The notes beneath the pieces were generated by a model. It did not search any database. It was not told the DNA's origin and was given only the letters and a program-made list of their open reading frames with translations. From the NCBI GenBank assembly GCA_002386585.1, contig DGIZ01000186.1, forward strand, positions 449-21,477: 21,029 nucleotides of DNA, given 5' to 3'. The translations under genes were made by a program, and so were the position numbers. Positions 11,480-20,101 of the stretch are shown piece after piece. The stretch is from Brevundimonas sp. UBA4609. GTDB lineage: Bacteria; Pseudomonadota; Alphaproteobacteria; Caulobacterales; Caulobacteraceae. Each line of letters opens with the position of its first letter. The stretch's first letter is position 1.

Positions 11480-14017
11480 ATGATTAGGGATTTCAGTGAA
11501 GTTGGCTTGAAAGCGGCGAGCCTGGCGTCAGCCAGTTTGCTCAGCCTGACGGCGGGGACGGCGTTCGCACAGGAACAAGCGCAGCCTGAAGCCGCCGAGG
11601 CCGCGCGGGTGGACGACATCATCGTCACCGGCGTGCGCGGAGCGCCGCGAACGGCGATCGAGAGCCCGACGCCCATCGACGTGTTCAACGCCGAACAGTT
11701 GCAGCAGGGGGCTCAGACCGGCGTGTTCGAGTCGGTGCGTTACCTGGTGCCGTCCTTCAACCTGCCGGCGCGATCAGGCGGAGGCAGCTCCACCGTCATC
11801 GCCACCGGGGCGCTGCGAGGCCTGAACCCGGACCAGACGCTGGTGCTGGTCAATGGGAAGCGTCGTCACCGGACGGCGCTGATCAACTCGGTTTCGACGC
11901 TCTACAACGGCTCGGTCGGGGTCGACCTGAACATGATCCCGTCCAGCGCCATCGCCCGGGTCGAGGTGCTCCGCGACGGGGCGGCCGCCCAGTACGGTTC
12001 GGACGCGGTGGCGGGCGTCATCAACGTCATGCTGAACTCCAGCGCCCAGGGCGGCAGCGTCTCGGTCGCCCATGGTCGAAACTTCGACCGCAATGACGGC
12101 CGCTATGTGAACCTGGACGCCAACCTCGGTCTGGCGCTGGGCGCGGACGGCTTCCTGAACCTGTCGTACAGCTTCATGGATCGCGGCGCGTCGAACCGGG
12201 CGGAGCGCATCGCCGATTCCGTGCGCCTGTATCCGCTGTTGCCCGACGGTTCGCTCGACCCGCGCGAAGCGATCATCGACCGGATGGTGACGACCAACTA
12301 CGGCACCATGCCTCAGGTCTCCAACGTCTTCGGGGCGAATGCGGCCTATACGGTCAGCAACGATCTCGAACTCTACGCCTTCGGCACCTACGGTCAGCGC
12401 AAGTCCGACCTGAGCTGGACGTGGCGGCCGCCCACCAACATCACCGTCCTGCCCGAGATCGCGCCGGACGGCCTGCGCACCCTGACCGTCATCAAGGACA
12501 AGGACTATGAGGCGGTCGTCGGCGCCCGTGGGGCTCTGGCCGGCTGGGATTGGGACCTGTCGACGGGCTACGGCTCGAACGTTTCGGACTGGGAGAACTA
12601 CAGCCTGAACGCCAGCCTGGGGCCGAGCAGTCCGCGTCATTTCTACATCGGACAATTGGCGTCGGCCGAGTGGGTCAATGCGCTGGATGTGACGCGCGGC
12701 TTCACGCTCGAGAACGCCGGCGAGTTGCAGGTGTCCTTCGGCCTGCAACACCGCTGGGAGAACTACACGATCGAGCAGGGGGACGAGGCCAGCTGGATCC
12801 AGGGCGACTACGTCCGTCCGCCGGGCCAGCCGTTCGCGGGCCAGCCCCTGCCTCCCGGCACGCAGTCCACGCCGGGGTTCCGGCCTGAAGACGAGGCCGA
12901 CGTCAGCCGCAACAACTACAGCGTCTATGGCGAACTGGGCTGGAATCCGACCGAGCGGTTCTATCTCGGCGGGGCCGTGCGCTACGAGAATTTCGACGAC
13001 TCGGCCGGCGACACCACCATCTACAAGATCAGCAGCCGGTATGAGTTGAACGACTGGGCCGCGCTGCGGGCTTCGTTCAACACGGGCTTCCGCGCTCCCA
13101 GCCTGGCGCAGCAGGCCTATTCCGCCACCACCAGCCAGTTGCGCGACATCCGGGGCACCGGGGTCGCCGAGTCCCTGCGGTTGAAGAACTTCCAGGTCAA
13201 TTCGCCGGAGGCGATCGCCCTGGGCGCGAAGCCCCTGACGCCGGAAATGTCGGAGAACCTGAGCGTGGGCTTCACCCTGACGCCCTTCTCGAACTTCGTC
13301 CTGACGTTTGACGCCTATCAGATCGACGTCGCCGATCGCATCGCCGTCACCACGACCTTCTCGCCGATCGATACGCGTCTGTCGGCGGACGGGGTGACGA
13401 CCATCGGCGAACAGCTTCAGGCCATCATGGTGGCCAACGGCCTGTCGCCGGATGTCAGCGGTCAGTACTACACCAACGCCATCGACACGCGGACGCGCGG
13501 TTTCGACGTCGTCGCGACCTACAAGTACGGCACGGTCGGTTTCGGCGATTTCGATTTCAGCTTCGGCTACAATCAGAACGAAACCGAGATCACCGGCATC
13601 ATCGACAATCCGCCGGAGCTGGCGGCGCTGGGCGATATCGTCATCTTCGACCGCAGCAAGCAGGCGGCGCTGACGGAATCCTTGCCGAAATCCAAGATAT
13701 CGCTCAACGGCGGCTGGACGCTGGATCGGCTCAGCGCCAACCTGCGTCTGACGCGGTTCGGCGAATACACCACGCGACACTCGTCTAATCCGGCATTGGA
13801 CCGCGAGATCGAAGCCGCCTGGATCACCGATCTTCAGGTCAACTACGACGTGACGGACGCCGTTCGCCTGACGCTGGGCGCCAACAACATCTTCAACGTC
13901 TACCCGACCAAGATTCAGGAGCCGTCGGCCGACCTGGGCAATGGGATGTACAGCGGGCTTGCGCCGTTCGGCTTCACCGGCGGATCCTGGTTCGTACGCG
14001 CCGCCTACAAGTGGTGA
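11480..14017 (+). CDS. TonB-dependent outer-membrane receptor
   Basis: An 845-residue protein. A signal peptide with likely cleavage after Ala30 (TAFA|QE) is followed by a TonB-box-like DDIIVTG at 45-51. The plug domain (about 55-190) includes LVLVNGKRRH and RDGAAAQYGSDAVAGVIN. A 22-strand-type barrel region follows, with alternating aromatic residues, and ends in AAYKW, whose final aromatic residue is typical of outer-membrane barrels. GGGAGG lies about 9 nt before the ATG. It should take up a ligand across the outer membrane using TonB/ExbBD energy, none of which is encoded here. The ligand is unknown. Its immediate neighbour is a periplasmic acylase, so an N-acylated compound is a reasonable guess. 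I see no iron-siderophore biosynthesis or regulatory genes nearby. Confidence 0.95.
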   Translation: MIRDFSEVGLKAASLASASLLSLTAGTAFAQEQAQPEAAEAARVDDIIVTGVRGAPRTAIESPTPIDVFNAEQLQQGAQTGVFESVRYLVPSFNLPARSGGGSSTVIATGALRGLNPDQTLVLVNGKRRHRTALINSVSTLYNGSVGVDLNMIPSSAIARVEVLRDGAAAQYGSDAVAGVINVMLNSSAQGGSVSVAHGRNFDRNDGRYVNLDANLGLALGADGFLNLSYSFMDRGASNRAERIADSVRLYPLLPDGSLDPREAIIDRMVTTNYGTMPQVSNVFGANAAYTVSNDLELYAFGTYGQRKSDLSWTWRPPTNITVLPEIAPDGLRTLTVIKDKDYEAVVGARGALAGWDWDLSTGYGSNVSDWENYSLNASLGPSSPRHFYIGQLASAEWVNALDVTRGFTLENAGELQVSFGLQHRWENYTIEQGDEASWIQGDYVRPPGQPFAGQPLPPGTQSTPGFRPEDEADVSRNNYSVYGELGWNPTERFYLGGAVRYENFDDSAGDTTIYKISSRYELNDWAALRASFNTGFRAPSLAQQAYSATTSQLRDIRGTGVAESLRLKNFQVNSPEAIALGAKPLTPEMSENLSVGFTLTPFSNFVLTFDAYQIDVADRIAVTTTFSPIDTRLSADGVTTIGEQLQAIMVANGLSPDVSGQYYTNAIDTRTRGFDVVATYKYGTVGFGDFDFSFGYNQNETEITGIIDNPPELAALGDIVIFDRSKQAALTESLPKSKISLNGGWTLDRLSANLRLTRFGEYTTRHSSNPALDREIEAAWITDLQVNYDVTDAVRLTLGANNIFNVYPTKIQEPSADLGNGMYSGLAPFGFTGGSWFVRAAYKW

Positions 14018-14030
14018 TCTAGGGGAACGT

Positions 14031-14062
14031 TCCGGGGGCGTCGCTGCAACGGCGTCTCCGGA
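14031..14062 (+). promoter_or_regulatory. Intercistronic RNA hairpin between receptor and acylase genes
   Basis: The arms at 14031-14043 and 14050-14062 pair over 13 bp around a 6-nt loop (CTGCAA). Ten pairs are Watson-Crick and three are G-U wobbles on the plus-strand RNA. The antisense RNA would have A-C mismatches at those three places, so the fold favours the sense transcript. The hairpin starts 13 nt after the receptor stop and ends 21 nt before the acylase ATG. No T-run follows, so it looks more like a 3'-end stabiliser, processing site or partial attenuator than a full intrinsic terminator. That role is inferred. Confidence 0.6.
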
Positions 14063-14083
14063 TCTGGGTGAGAGGGGAAATCC

Positions 14084-16246
14084 ATGCTGAGAGTTCTGCA
14101 CCGGGCGACGTCCGCACTGGTTATGGCGACTGTGATCGGCCTTGCGCCCGGCGTCGCCCTTGCGCTGGCCGAGCCGACCTCGACGCCACAGGCGCCGATT
14201 GCGGCTTATAAACCGAGAAGCAATGAAATCCTGTGGGACGGCTACGGCGTCCCGCACATCTACGGCGTCGACGCGCCCTCCGCCTTCTACGGCTACGGCT
14301 GGGCCCAGGCGCGCAGCCACGGCGACAATATCCTGCGCCTGTATGGAGAAGCGCGGGGCAAGGGGGCCCAATACTGGGGCCCGGATTACGAACAGACGAC
14401 CGTCTGGCTGCTGACCAACGGCGTGCCGGAGCGCGCCCAGCAGTGGTATGCGCAGCAGTCGCCTGATTTCCGCGCCAACCTCGACGCCTTCGCGGCGGGC
14501 ATCAACGCCTATGCGCAGCAGAACCCCGACGACATCTCGCCCGAGGTGCGGCAGGTGCTGCCGGTCTCCGGCGCCGACGTGGTGGCCCACGCCCATCGCC
14601 TGATGAACTTCCTCTATGTCGCGTCGCCCGGCCGCACCCTGGGCGAGGGCGATCCGCCGGACCTGGCCGATCAGGGGTCCAACTCCTGGGCTGTGGCCCC
14701 GGGCAAGACGGCGAACGGGAACGCCCTGCTGCTGCAGAACCCGCACCTGTCCTGGACGACGGACTACTTCACCTACTACGAGGCGCATCTCGTCACGCCG
14801 GACTTCGAAATCTATGGCGCGACCCAGATCGGCCTGCCGGTCATCCGCTTCGCTTTCAACCAGCGGATGGGCATCACCAACACCGTCAACGGCATGGTGG
14901 GGGCCACCAACTATCGGCTGACGCTTCAGGACGGCGGCTATCTGTATGACGGTCAGGTGCGGCCGTTCGAGCGGCGTCAGGCTTCGTATCGCCTGCGTCA
15001 GGCGGACGGGTCGACGGTCGACAAGCCGTTGGAGATCCGCTCCAGCGTCCATGGCCCGGTCTTCGAGCGCGCGGACGGCACGGCCGTCGCCGTTCGGGTC
15101 GCCGGCCTGGATCGGCCAGGGATGCTCGAGCAGTATTTCGACATGATCACGGCGGACAGCTTCGACGACTACGAAGCCGCCATGGCGCGGATGCAGGTGC
15201 CGACCTTCAACATCGTCTACGCCGACCGCGAAGGGACCATCAACTACAGCTTCAACGGCGTGGCGCCCAAACGGGCCGAGGGCGACATCGCCTTCTGGCA
15301 GGGGCTCGTGCCGGGCGATTCCTCACGTTACCTGTGGACCGAGACCCACCCGCTGGACGATCTGCCGCGCGTCACCAATCCGCCGGGCGGCTTTGTGCAG
15401 AACTCCAATGATCCGCCGTGGACGCCGACCTGGCCCGTCACCTACACACCCAAGGACTTCCCATCCTATCTGGCGCCACAGACGCCGCATTCCCTGCGCG
15501 CGCAACAAAGCGTGCGTCTGATGTCCGAGAACGACGACCTGACGCTGGAGCGCTTCATGGCGCTGCAGTTGAACCATCGCGCCGTCATGGCCGACCGCAC
15601 CTTGCCGGATCTGATCCCGGCGGCCCTGATCGACCCCGATCCCGAAATCCAGGCGGCGGCGCGCCTGCTGGCGGCGTGGGATCGCGAGTTCACCAGCGAC
15701 AGCCGCGCCGCCCTGCTGTTTGAGGAATGGGCGCGTCTGTTCGCCGGTCAGAGCTTCGCCGGTCAGGCGGGCTTCGCCACGCCCTGGTCGCTGGATAAGC
15801 CGGTCAGCACGCCCTACGGCGTCCGCGATCCCAAGGCCGCCGTCGATCAACTGCGGACCGCCATCGCCAACACCAAGCGCAAATACGGCGCGATCGATCG
15901 GCCGTTCGGCGACGCCTCACGCATGATCCTGAACGACGTGAATGTTCCGGGCGCCGCTGGCTACGGCAACCTGGGTTCCTTCCGGGTCTTCACCTGGTCC
16001 GATCCTGACGAAAACGGGGTTCGCACGCCCGTCCACGGCGAGACGTGGGTGGCGATGATCGAGTTCTCCACGCCGGTGCGGGCCTATGGTCTGATGAGCT
16101 ACGGCAATTCTCGCCAGCCGGGCACGACGCACTACAGCGATCAGATCGAACGCGTGTCGCGCGCCGATTTCCGCGAGCTGTTGCTGCGCCGAGAGCAGGT
16201 CGAGGCCGCGCTCCAGGAACGCACGCCCTTTAACTTCAAGCCATGA
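14084..16246 (+). CDS. Glutaryl-7-ACA (cephalosporin) acylase, N-terminal nucleophile hydrolase precursor
   Basis: A 720-residue precursor of the penicillin amidase superfamily. The layout fits the known Brevundimonas/Pseudomonas glutaryl acylases: signal peptide 1-29 (ALALA|EP), 160-residue alpha chain 30-189, 9-residue spacer 190-198 (DPPDLADQG) and 522-residue beta chain starting at Ser199 (SNSWAV). Autoproteolysis frees Ser199 as nucleophile and base. I counted the other known residues in beta numbering: His23 (H221), Asn244 (N442) and Glu455 (E653). Substrate-pocket Tyr33, Arg57, Phe58, Asn68 and Phe177, and alpha Tyr149, are all present. The enzyme cleaves the glutaryl amide of glutaryl-7-ACA in the periplasm; its natural substrate is unsettled. 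GAGG lies 8 nt before the ATG. Its stop overlaps an ATG of the next gene by ATGA. Identity was judged from memory of the protein family, not an alignment. Confidence 0.97.
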   Translation: MLRVLHRATSALVMATVIGLAPGVALALAEPTSTPQAPIAAYKPRSNEILWDGYGVPHIYGVDAPSAFYGYGWAQARSHGDNILRLYGEARGKGAQYWGPDYEQTTVWLLTNGVPERAQQWYAQQSPDFRANLDAFAAGINAYAQQNPDDISPEVRQVLPVSGADVVAHAHRLMNFLYVASPGRTLGEGDPPDLADQGSNSWAVAPGKTANGNALLLQNPHLSWTTDYFTYYEAHLVTPDFEIYGATQIGLPVIRFAFNQRMGITNTVNGMVGATNYRLTLQDGGYLYDGQVRPFERRQASYRLRQADGSTVDKPLEIRSSVHGPVFERADGTAVAVRVAGLDRPGMLEQYFDMITADSFDDYEAAMARMQVPTFNIVYADREGTINYSFNGVAPKRAEGDIAFWQGLVPGDSSRYLWTETHPLDDLPRVTNPPGGFVQNSNDPPWTPTWPVTYTPKDFPSYLAPQTPHSLRAQQSVRLMSENDDLTLERFMALQLNHRAVMADRTLPDLIPAALIDPDPEIQAAARLLAAWDREFTSDSRAALLFEEWARLFAGQSFAGQAGFATPWSLDKPVSTPYGVRDPKAAVDQLRTAIANTKRKYGAIDRPFGDASRMILNDVNVPGAAGYGNLGSFRVFTWSDPDENGVRTPVHGETWVAMIEFSTPVRAYGLMSYGNSRQPGTTHYSDQIERVSRADFRELLLRREQVEAALQERTPFNFKP

Positions 16247-16257
16247 AAGGCCTGACT

Positions 16258-17772
16258 ATGACACGACGGATCGGATATTCGGCGAGCGCGGCGTCATTGG
16301 CGCTGATGGTGGCCGCCTCTGGAGCGGCGGCGGGCGAGCCGGCCTTCACCTCGGTTCAGGTCGAGGGCTTTTCGGTACCGGGCGCTCTGTCGAACGCCTG
16401 GGCCGACTTCGACAACGACGGCGACCTGGACCTGGCCGTCTCCTGGAAGAGCGGCGAAGTCCGTCTCTATCGCAACGACGGCGGAACCTTCGTCAACGTC
16501 GGCCCGGAGATGGGCCTGCCGACCTCGGGCATCGAAATCCGGGGGCTGAGCTGGGGCGATTTCGATGGCGACGGCTTTGTCGACCTGATGGGCGGATCGA
16601 ACGTCATGGGCGATCGCGCGGCCAATCGCTCCTTCGTCTGGCGCAACGACGGCGGTCTGCGTTTTGTGGAGCAGGCCGAGTCGCTGGGTCTTCTCGTTCC
16701 AGGGCGGATGAGCCGTCAGGCCAACTGGATCGACTACGACAACGACGGCGCGCTGGACTTCTATGCGGCGGACCGCGCAGGGCCGAACCAGCTCTTCCGT
16801 AATCAGGACGGCCGTTTCGTTCCGGTGATGGGGGAGGGCGGCGTCAACGATGTTCGCGCCACCGTCGGGGCCTGTTGGCTGGACTATGACCGCGACGGCG
16901 ACCTGGACCTGTTCCTGGCCAACCAGTCCGGCTCCACCGACGCCTTGTGGCGCAATGACGGCGGCAGCTTCGTCGATGTGGCGCCGGCCCTGGGCATGGA
17001 CCAGGCCGGGCGGGATCGCAGCACGGGCGGCGTCGGTTGCGCGGTCGGCGACTATGACAACGACGGGAACCTCGACCTCTTCGTCGCCGTCTATGGCGCG
17101 GACCTGCTTTACCGCAATAACGGCGACGGGACGTTTTCCGAAGTCGCGGCCCAGGCTGGGCTGGACCATGGCGGCCACGCCGTGGCGGCGGCCTGGGGCG
17201 ACTACGACAATGACGGCTGGCTGGACCTCTTCGTCACCCATTATGAAGGCGAGCCGGGCAAGCAGATTCCCGTCAATCTGCTCTACCGCAATCTCGGCGA
17301 CGGCCGGTTTGAACAGGTCCTGACCCGCGAGAGCCTGTTGAACGCCGGCGATCACGGCGTCGAATGGATCGATTACGACAACGACGGCGCGTTGGACCTG
17401 TCGCTGACCGACGGATACGGCGACGAGGGCGGCCACTTCCTTTTCCATAACGATCTGGCTGAGCCGGCGCGCTCACGCAGCCTCAGCGTTCTGGTCCTGG
17501 ACGAGGGCGGAAAGCGTATTCCGCCAGGCGCGGAAGTGCGGCTGTTTGACCGGGCGGGCCAAATCCTCGGGACCCGGCAGGTCTCGACGGGCGGCGGCTA
17601 TAACGCCCAAAGCGCCGGTCCCGTGCATTTCGGCCTGGCCAGGATGCAGCCGGTTCGGGTCGAGGTCAGCTATATGGGCGGCAAGCGGGTCGTGATCGAA
17701 GATGTTGATCCTCAAGCTTTCACCGGTCGGCGATTGGCCGTGACGCCGGCGGGCCTGCTGAAGCAGCCATAG
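16258..17772 (+). CDS. Secreted FG-GAP/VCBS beta-propeller protein with ASPIC/UnbV domain
   Basis: A 504-residue protein with a Sec signal peptide (MTRR, hydrophobic core, likely cleavage near Ala25) and no lipobox. Seven DxDxDG-type calcium loops start near residues 50, 101, 159, 209, 265, 315 and 372. This is the count expected for a seven-bladed integrin-like propeller. Most are followed by LYRNDGG-like strands. The C-terminal 408-475 (GAEVRLF, STGGGYNAQ, VHFGL) is the ASPIC/UnbV domain, whose function is unknown. I prefer the ATG at 16258, which has AAAGG at 16246-16250. An in-frame ATG at 16243 overlaps the acylase stop as ATGA and would add five residues. Either way translation is likely coupled to the acylase. 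It may bind a substrate, a glycan or a partner in the periplasm or on the surface; this is speculation. Confidence 0.9.
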   Translation: MTRRIGYSASAASLALMVAASGAAAGEPAFTSVQVEGFSVPGALSNAWADFDNDGDLDLAVSWKSGEVRLYRNDGGTFVNVGPEMGLPTSGIEIRGLSWGDFDGDGFVDLMGGSNVMGDRAANRSFVWRNDGGLRFVEQAESLGLLVPGRMSRQANWIDYDNDGALDFYAADRAGPNQLFRNQDGRFVPVMGEGGVNDVRATVGACWLDYDRDGDLDLFLANQSGSTDALWRNDGGSFVDVAPALGMDQAGRDRSTGGVGCAVGDYDNDGNLDLFVAVYGADLLYRNNGDGTFSEVAAQAGLDHGGHAVAAAWGDYDNDGWLDLFVTHYEGEPGKQIPVNLLYRNLGDGRFEQVLTRESLLNAGDHGVEWIDYDNDGALDLSLTDGYGDEGGHFLFHNDLAEPARSRSLSVLVLDEGGKRIPPGAEVRLFDRAGQILGTRQVSTGGGYNAQSAGPVHFGLARMQPVRVEVSYMGGKRVVIEDVDPQAFTGRRLAVTPAGLLKQP

Positions 17773-17822
17773 GCCCGCCGTCGCGATCACGAAGCGGCTG
17801 ATAAGCGCCCCCCTTCGCCGTC

Positions 17823-17841
17823 GCCGAGATCGGCTCTCGGC
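17823..17841 (+). terminator. Weak intrinsic terminator after the acylase-region genes
   Basis: GCCGAGA at 17823-17829 pairs perfectly with TCTCGGC at 17835-17841 around a 5-nt loop and is followed by TTT. It lies 51 bp after the stop of the propeller gene. The T-run is short, so termination may be partial. Confidence 0.4.
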
Positions 17842-17883
17842 TTTGGTCGCACGCGCGTCATCGCGTTTGCGGAAGGTCTCGCC

Positions 17884-17889
17884 TATATA
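17884..17889 (+). promoter_or_regulatory. Candidate -10 box for dusA
   Basis: CTATATAG around 17883-17890 resembles -10 elements of strong alphaproteobacterial promoters and sits about 110 bp before the dusA ATG. No good -35 hexamer lies at the usual 16-18 bp distance. Nothing else recognisable, including any tRNA, was seen in 17842-17998. Confidence 0.25.
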
Positions 17890-17998
17890 GCGACCCTTCC
17901 GTGTCGTGCGGATCGGCCACGTTCCTGACGGGAGTTTCGAGTACGTCGTCGTTTCGCGTGCGCTCCGTGTGCGCCAGTGTTTTGATCTTTCTAGATAA

Positions 17999-19009
17999 AT
18001 GACGATAAAACAACCGCATAGGCTATCCGTCGCGCCCATGATGGACTGGACCGACCGCAATTGTCGGGCGTTTCATCGTGCGCTGAGCGTGCGCGCCCTG
18101 CTCTATACGGAGATGGTCACGGCGCCGGCGGTGATCCACGGGGACCGCGACCGCCTGCTGGGCTTCGACGCGGTCGAGCATCCGGTGGCGCTGCAACTGG
18201 GCGGGTCGGATCCGGCGCAACTGGCCGAGGCGGCGAAGATCGGCGAGACCTATGGCTATGACGAGATCAATCTGAACGTCGGCTGTCCGTCGGACCGGGT
18301 GCAGTCGGGCCGGTTCGGCGCCTGTCTGATGCGCGAGCCGGAGCTGGTGGCCGACTGCATGGCGGCGATCAGGGAAGCCGTCAGCGTCCCGGCCACCGTC
18401 AAATGCCGCATCGGCGTCGATGATCAGGACCCGGAGATCAGCCTGTTCGCCACGGTCGACGCCTCGGCGGCGGTGGGGATCGACAGCTTTGTCGTCCACG
18501 CGCGCAAGGCGTGGCTGAAGGGGCTGTCGCCCAAGGAGAACCGCGACGTGCCGCCGCTGGACTATGCGCTGGTGCGACGGTTGAAGCGCGAGCGGCCGCA
18601 TCTGACCATCTGCATCAACGGCGGGATCGGCGATCTGGATCAGGCCGAGGCGCATCTGAAGGCCGACGACGGGGTGCAACTGGACGGCGTCATGCTGGGC
18701 CGCGCCGCCTATCACGAACCGGCGCTGATGGGGCAGGTGGATCGCCGCATCTTCGGCGAGGCGACGCCGGACGTGGACGTGTTCGAGGCGCTGGAGCGTT
18801 ACCGCCCCTATATGGCTGCGCGGCTGGACGAGGGCGCTAATCTGGCGAGCATGACCCGGCACATGCTGGGCCTGATGCACGGCCGGGCCGGCGCGCGCGC
18901 CTTCCGTCGCATCCTGACCGTCGAGGGCGTGAAGCCCGGCGCGGGGCTGGAGGTCGTGGATCGCGCGGTCGAGGCCGTGCGCGAGGCCGAGGCGCGCAAG
19001 GCGGCCTGA
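17999..19009 (+). CDS. dusA: tRNA-dihydrouridine(20/20a) synthase
   Basis: A 336-residue FMN enzyme that reduces uridine to dihydrouridine in the tRNA D-loop using NADPH, in the cytoplasm. The N-terminal SVAPMMDWTDRNCR is the DusA signature. Catalytic Cys96 lies in NVGCPSDRVQSGRFGACL, Lys135 lies in VKCRIG, and the phosphate-binding INGGIGD and GVMLGRAAY loops follow. The length matches DusA, as opposed to DusB or DusC. The ATG at 17999 directly follows an in-frame TAA and has no clear Shine-Dalgarno, but conserved sequence begins at residue 9, so a later start is unlikely. It is separated from the upstream genes by a weak terminator and appears to be monocistronic. Confidence 0.95.
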   Translation: MTIKQPHRLSVAPMMDWTDRNCRAFHRALSVRALLYTEMVTAPAVIHGDRDRLLGFDAVEHPVALQLGGSDPAQLAEAAKIGETYGYDEINLNVGCPSDRVQSGRFGACLMREPELVADCMAAIREAVSVPATVKCRIGVDDQDPEISLFATVDASAAVGIDSFVVHARKAWLKGLSPKENRDVPPLDYALVRRLKRERPHLTICINGGIGDLDQAEAHLKADDGVQLDGVMLGRAAYHEPALMGQVDRRIFGEATPDVDVFEALERYRPYMAARLDEGANLASMTRHMLGLMHGRAGARAFRRILTVEGVKPGAGLEVVDRAVEAVREAEARKAA

Positions 19010-19017
19010 TTTGCGTT

Positions 19018-19142
19018 CTCCTCCCCACCCAGTGGGGAGGTGGCGCGCCGCCGAAGGCGACGTGACGGAGGGGCCGCTTGGTTCCGCCGTCATATGCCCC
19101 TCCACCACTTCGTGGTCCCCCTCCCCATTGCATGGGGAGGAA
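19018..19142. repeat. Palindromic intergenic repeat element (BIME/MITE-like)
   Basis: A compact set of nested palindromes fills the dusA-permease gap. Hairpin A is CCTCCCCAC (19020-19028) with GTGGGGAGG (19032-19040). Hairpin B is CCTCCCCAT (19120-19128) with ATGGGGAGG (19132-19140). A small inner hairpin is ACCAC-TTC-GTGGT (19104-19116). GGAGGGG (19067-19073) can pair with CCCCTCC (19097-19103). The outer hairpins share their stem sequence, giving the whole unit terminal symmetry. Units of this style are dispersed between genes in Caulobacter and Brevundimonas-like genomes (general knowledge). It may also end dusA transcripts. Only one copy is in this window. Confidence 0.75.
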
Positions 19143-19182
19143 AAGGCTGACGGCGCGATGGCGGACGGCTAAGCCATGGCTC

Positions 19183-20004
19183 ATGACCCTCCCCCTGTCC
19201 GAAATCGCCCTGATGCTCGCCGCCCTGGCTGGAGCCGGCGCAATCGCGGGCGTGATCGGCGGCCTGTTCGGCGTCGGCGGCGGCACGGTGCTGGTGCCGG
19301 CGCTGTTCTACGCCTTCTCGGTGCTGGGCGTGGGGGGCGAAAGCAATCTGCACGTCGCCATCGGCACCTCGCTGCTGACCATCGTGGCCACCTCGCTCCG
19401 GTCCCTGGCCACGCACCGCGCGCATGGGGCGGTGGACGAAACGGTCTTGAAGACCTGGACGCCCTGGGTGGCGTTCGGGGGCCTGGTCGGGGCGGCGATC
19501 GCCGGCTTCACCTCGATGGAGGGGCTGGCCGTCGTCTACGGCGCCTGCCTGCTGCTGGTCGCAACGCAGATGGGATTGACGCCCGAGCGGTTCACCCTGC
19601 GAAAGGACCTGCCCACGGGCTGGGGGCGGCGCGGGGTGGGCACGGGCATCGGCCTGCTGTCGGCCATGATGGGCGTCGGCGGGGGCAGTCTGGGCGGCAT
19701 GACCATGACCCTGTGCGGGCGGCCGATCCATCAGGCGGTGGCGACGGCCTCGGGCTTCGGCCTGGCCATCGGGGCGGCGGCGGCCCTTGGCTTCACCGTC
19801 TTCGGCTGGGATGCGCCGGGGCGGCCGCCCTTGTCGCTGGGCTACGTCAATGTGCCGGCGGCCGTCATCATGGGGCTGCTGACGGCGCTGACGGCGCCCT
19901 ATGGGGCGCGGCTGGCGCACCGGCTGGATCGCAAGATCCTGCGCCGAGCTTTCGCCGTCTATCTGCTGCTGACCGCCCTGTCGGTGGTCCTGAAGGCGTT
20001 GTGA
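19183..20004 (+). CDS. TauE/SafE-family (DUF81) membrane transporter
   Basis: A 273-residue, very hydrophobic inner-membrane protein. The family's duplicated motif is clear: GGLFGVGGG at 26-34 and MMGVGGG at 162-168, each opening one half of the protein. About eight membrane segments are expected. TauE/SafE proteins export sulfite, sulfoacetate or other organic anions, and some are importers; the substrate here cannot be told. I chose the ATG at 19183 because it precedes the first membrane helix. The frame is open back to 19078, but that stretch runs through the palindromic repeat and reads as proline-rich noise. The Shine-Dalgarno is weak. No sulfur genes are nearby. Confidence 0.88.
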   Translation: MTLPLSEIALMLAALAGAGAIAGVIGGLFGVGGGTVLVPALFYAFSVLGVGGESNLHVAIGTSLLTIVATSLRSLATHRAHGAVDETVLKTWTPWVAFGGLVGAAIAGFTSMEGLAVVYGACLLLVATQMGLTPERFTLRKDLPTGWGRRGVGTGIGLLSAMMGVGGGSLGGMTMTLCGRPIHQAVATASGFGLAIGAAAALGFTVFGWDAPGRPPLSLGYVNVPAAVIMGLLTALTAPYGARLAHRLDRKILRRAFAVYLLLTALSVVLKAL

Positions 20005-20020
20005 CCGCGACTAAGTAGAT

Positions 20021-20034
20021 GCCCGCAGGCGGGC
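20021..20034 (+). terminator. Small GC hairpin after the TauE/SafE gene
   Basis: GCCCGCAGGCGGGC is a perfect inverted repeat 16 bp after the stop codon. No T-run follows, so it is at most a weak terminator. Confidence 0.25.
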
Positions 20035-20101
20035 GCTAACACTTTGCGAACAGGCGCACGTTAGGAGCGGTGCTGAACCTCTCTCCCCGAGCCTCGAAGT
20101 C

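Noticed and set aside
11774..15052. Very long open frame (over 1000 codons) on the minus strand across the receptor and acylase genes
   Set aside because: It lies opposite two certain genes, reads as low-complexity R/G/V/A/Q-rich protein with no domain, and is the usual result of GC-rich third positions.
19078..19182. 35-residue N-terminal extension of the TauE/SafE protein
   Set aside because: It is encoded by the palindromic repeat and its edge; the conserved protein starts at 19183.
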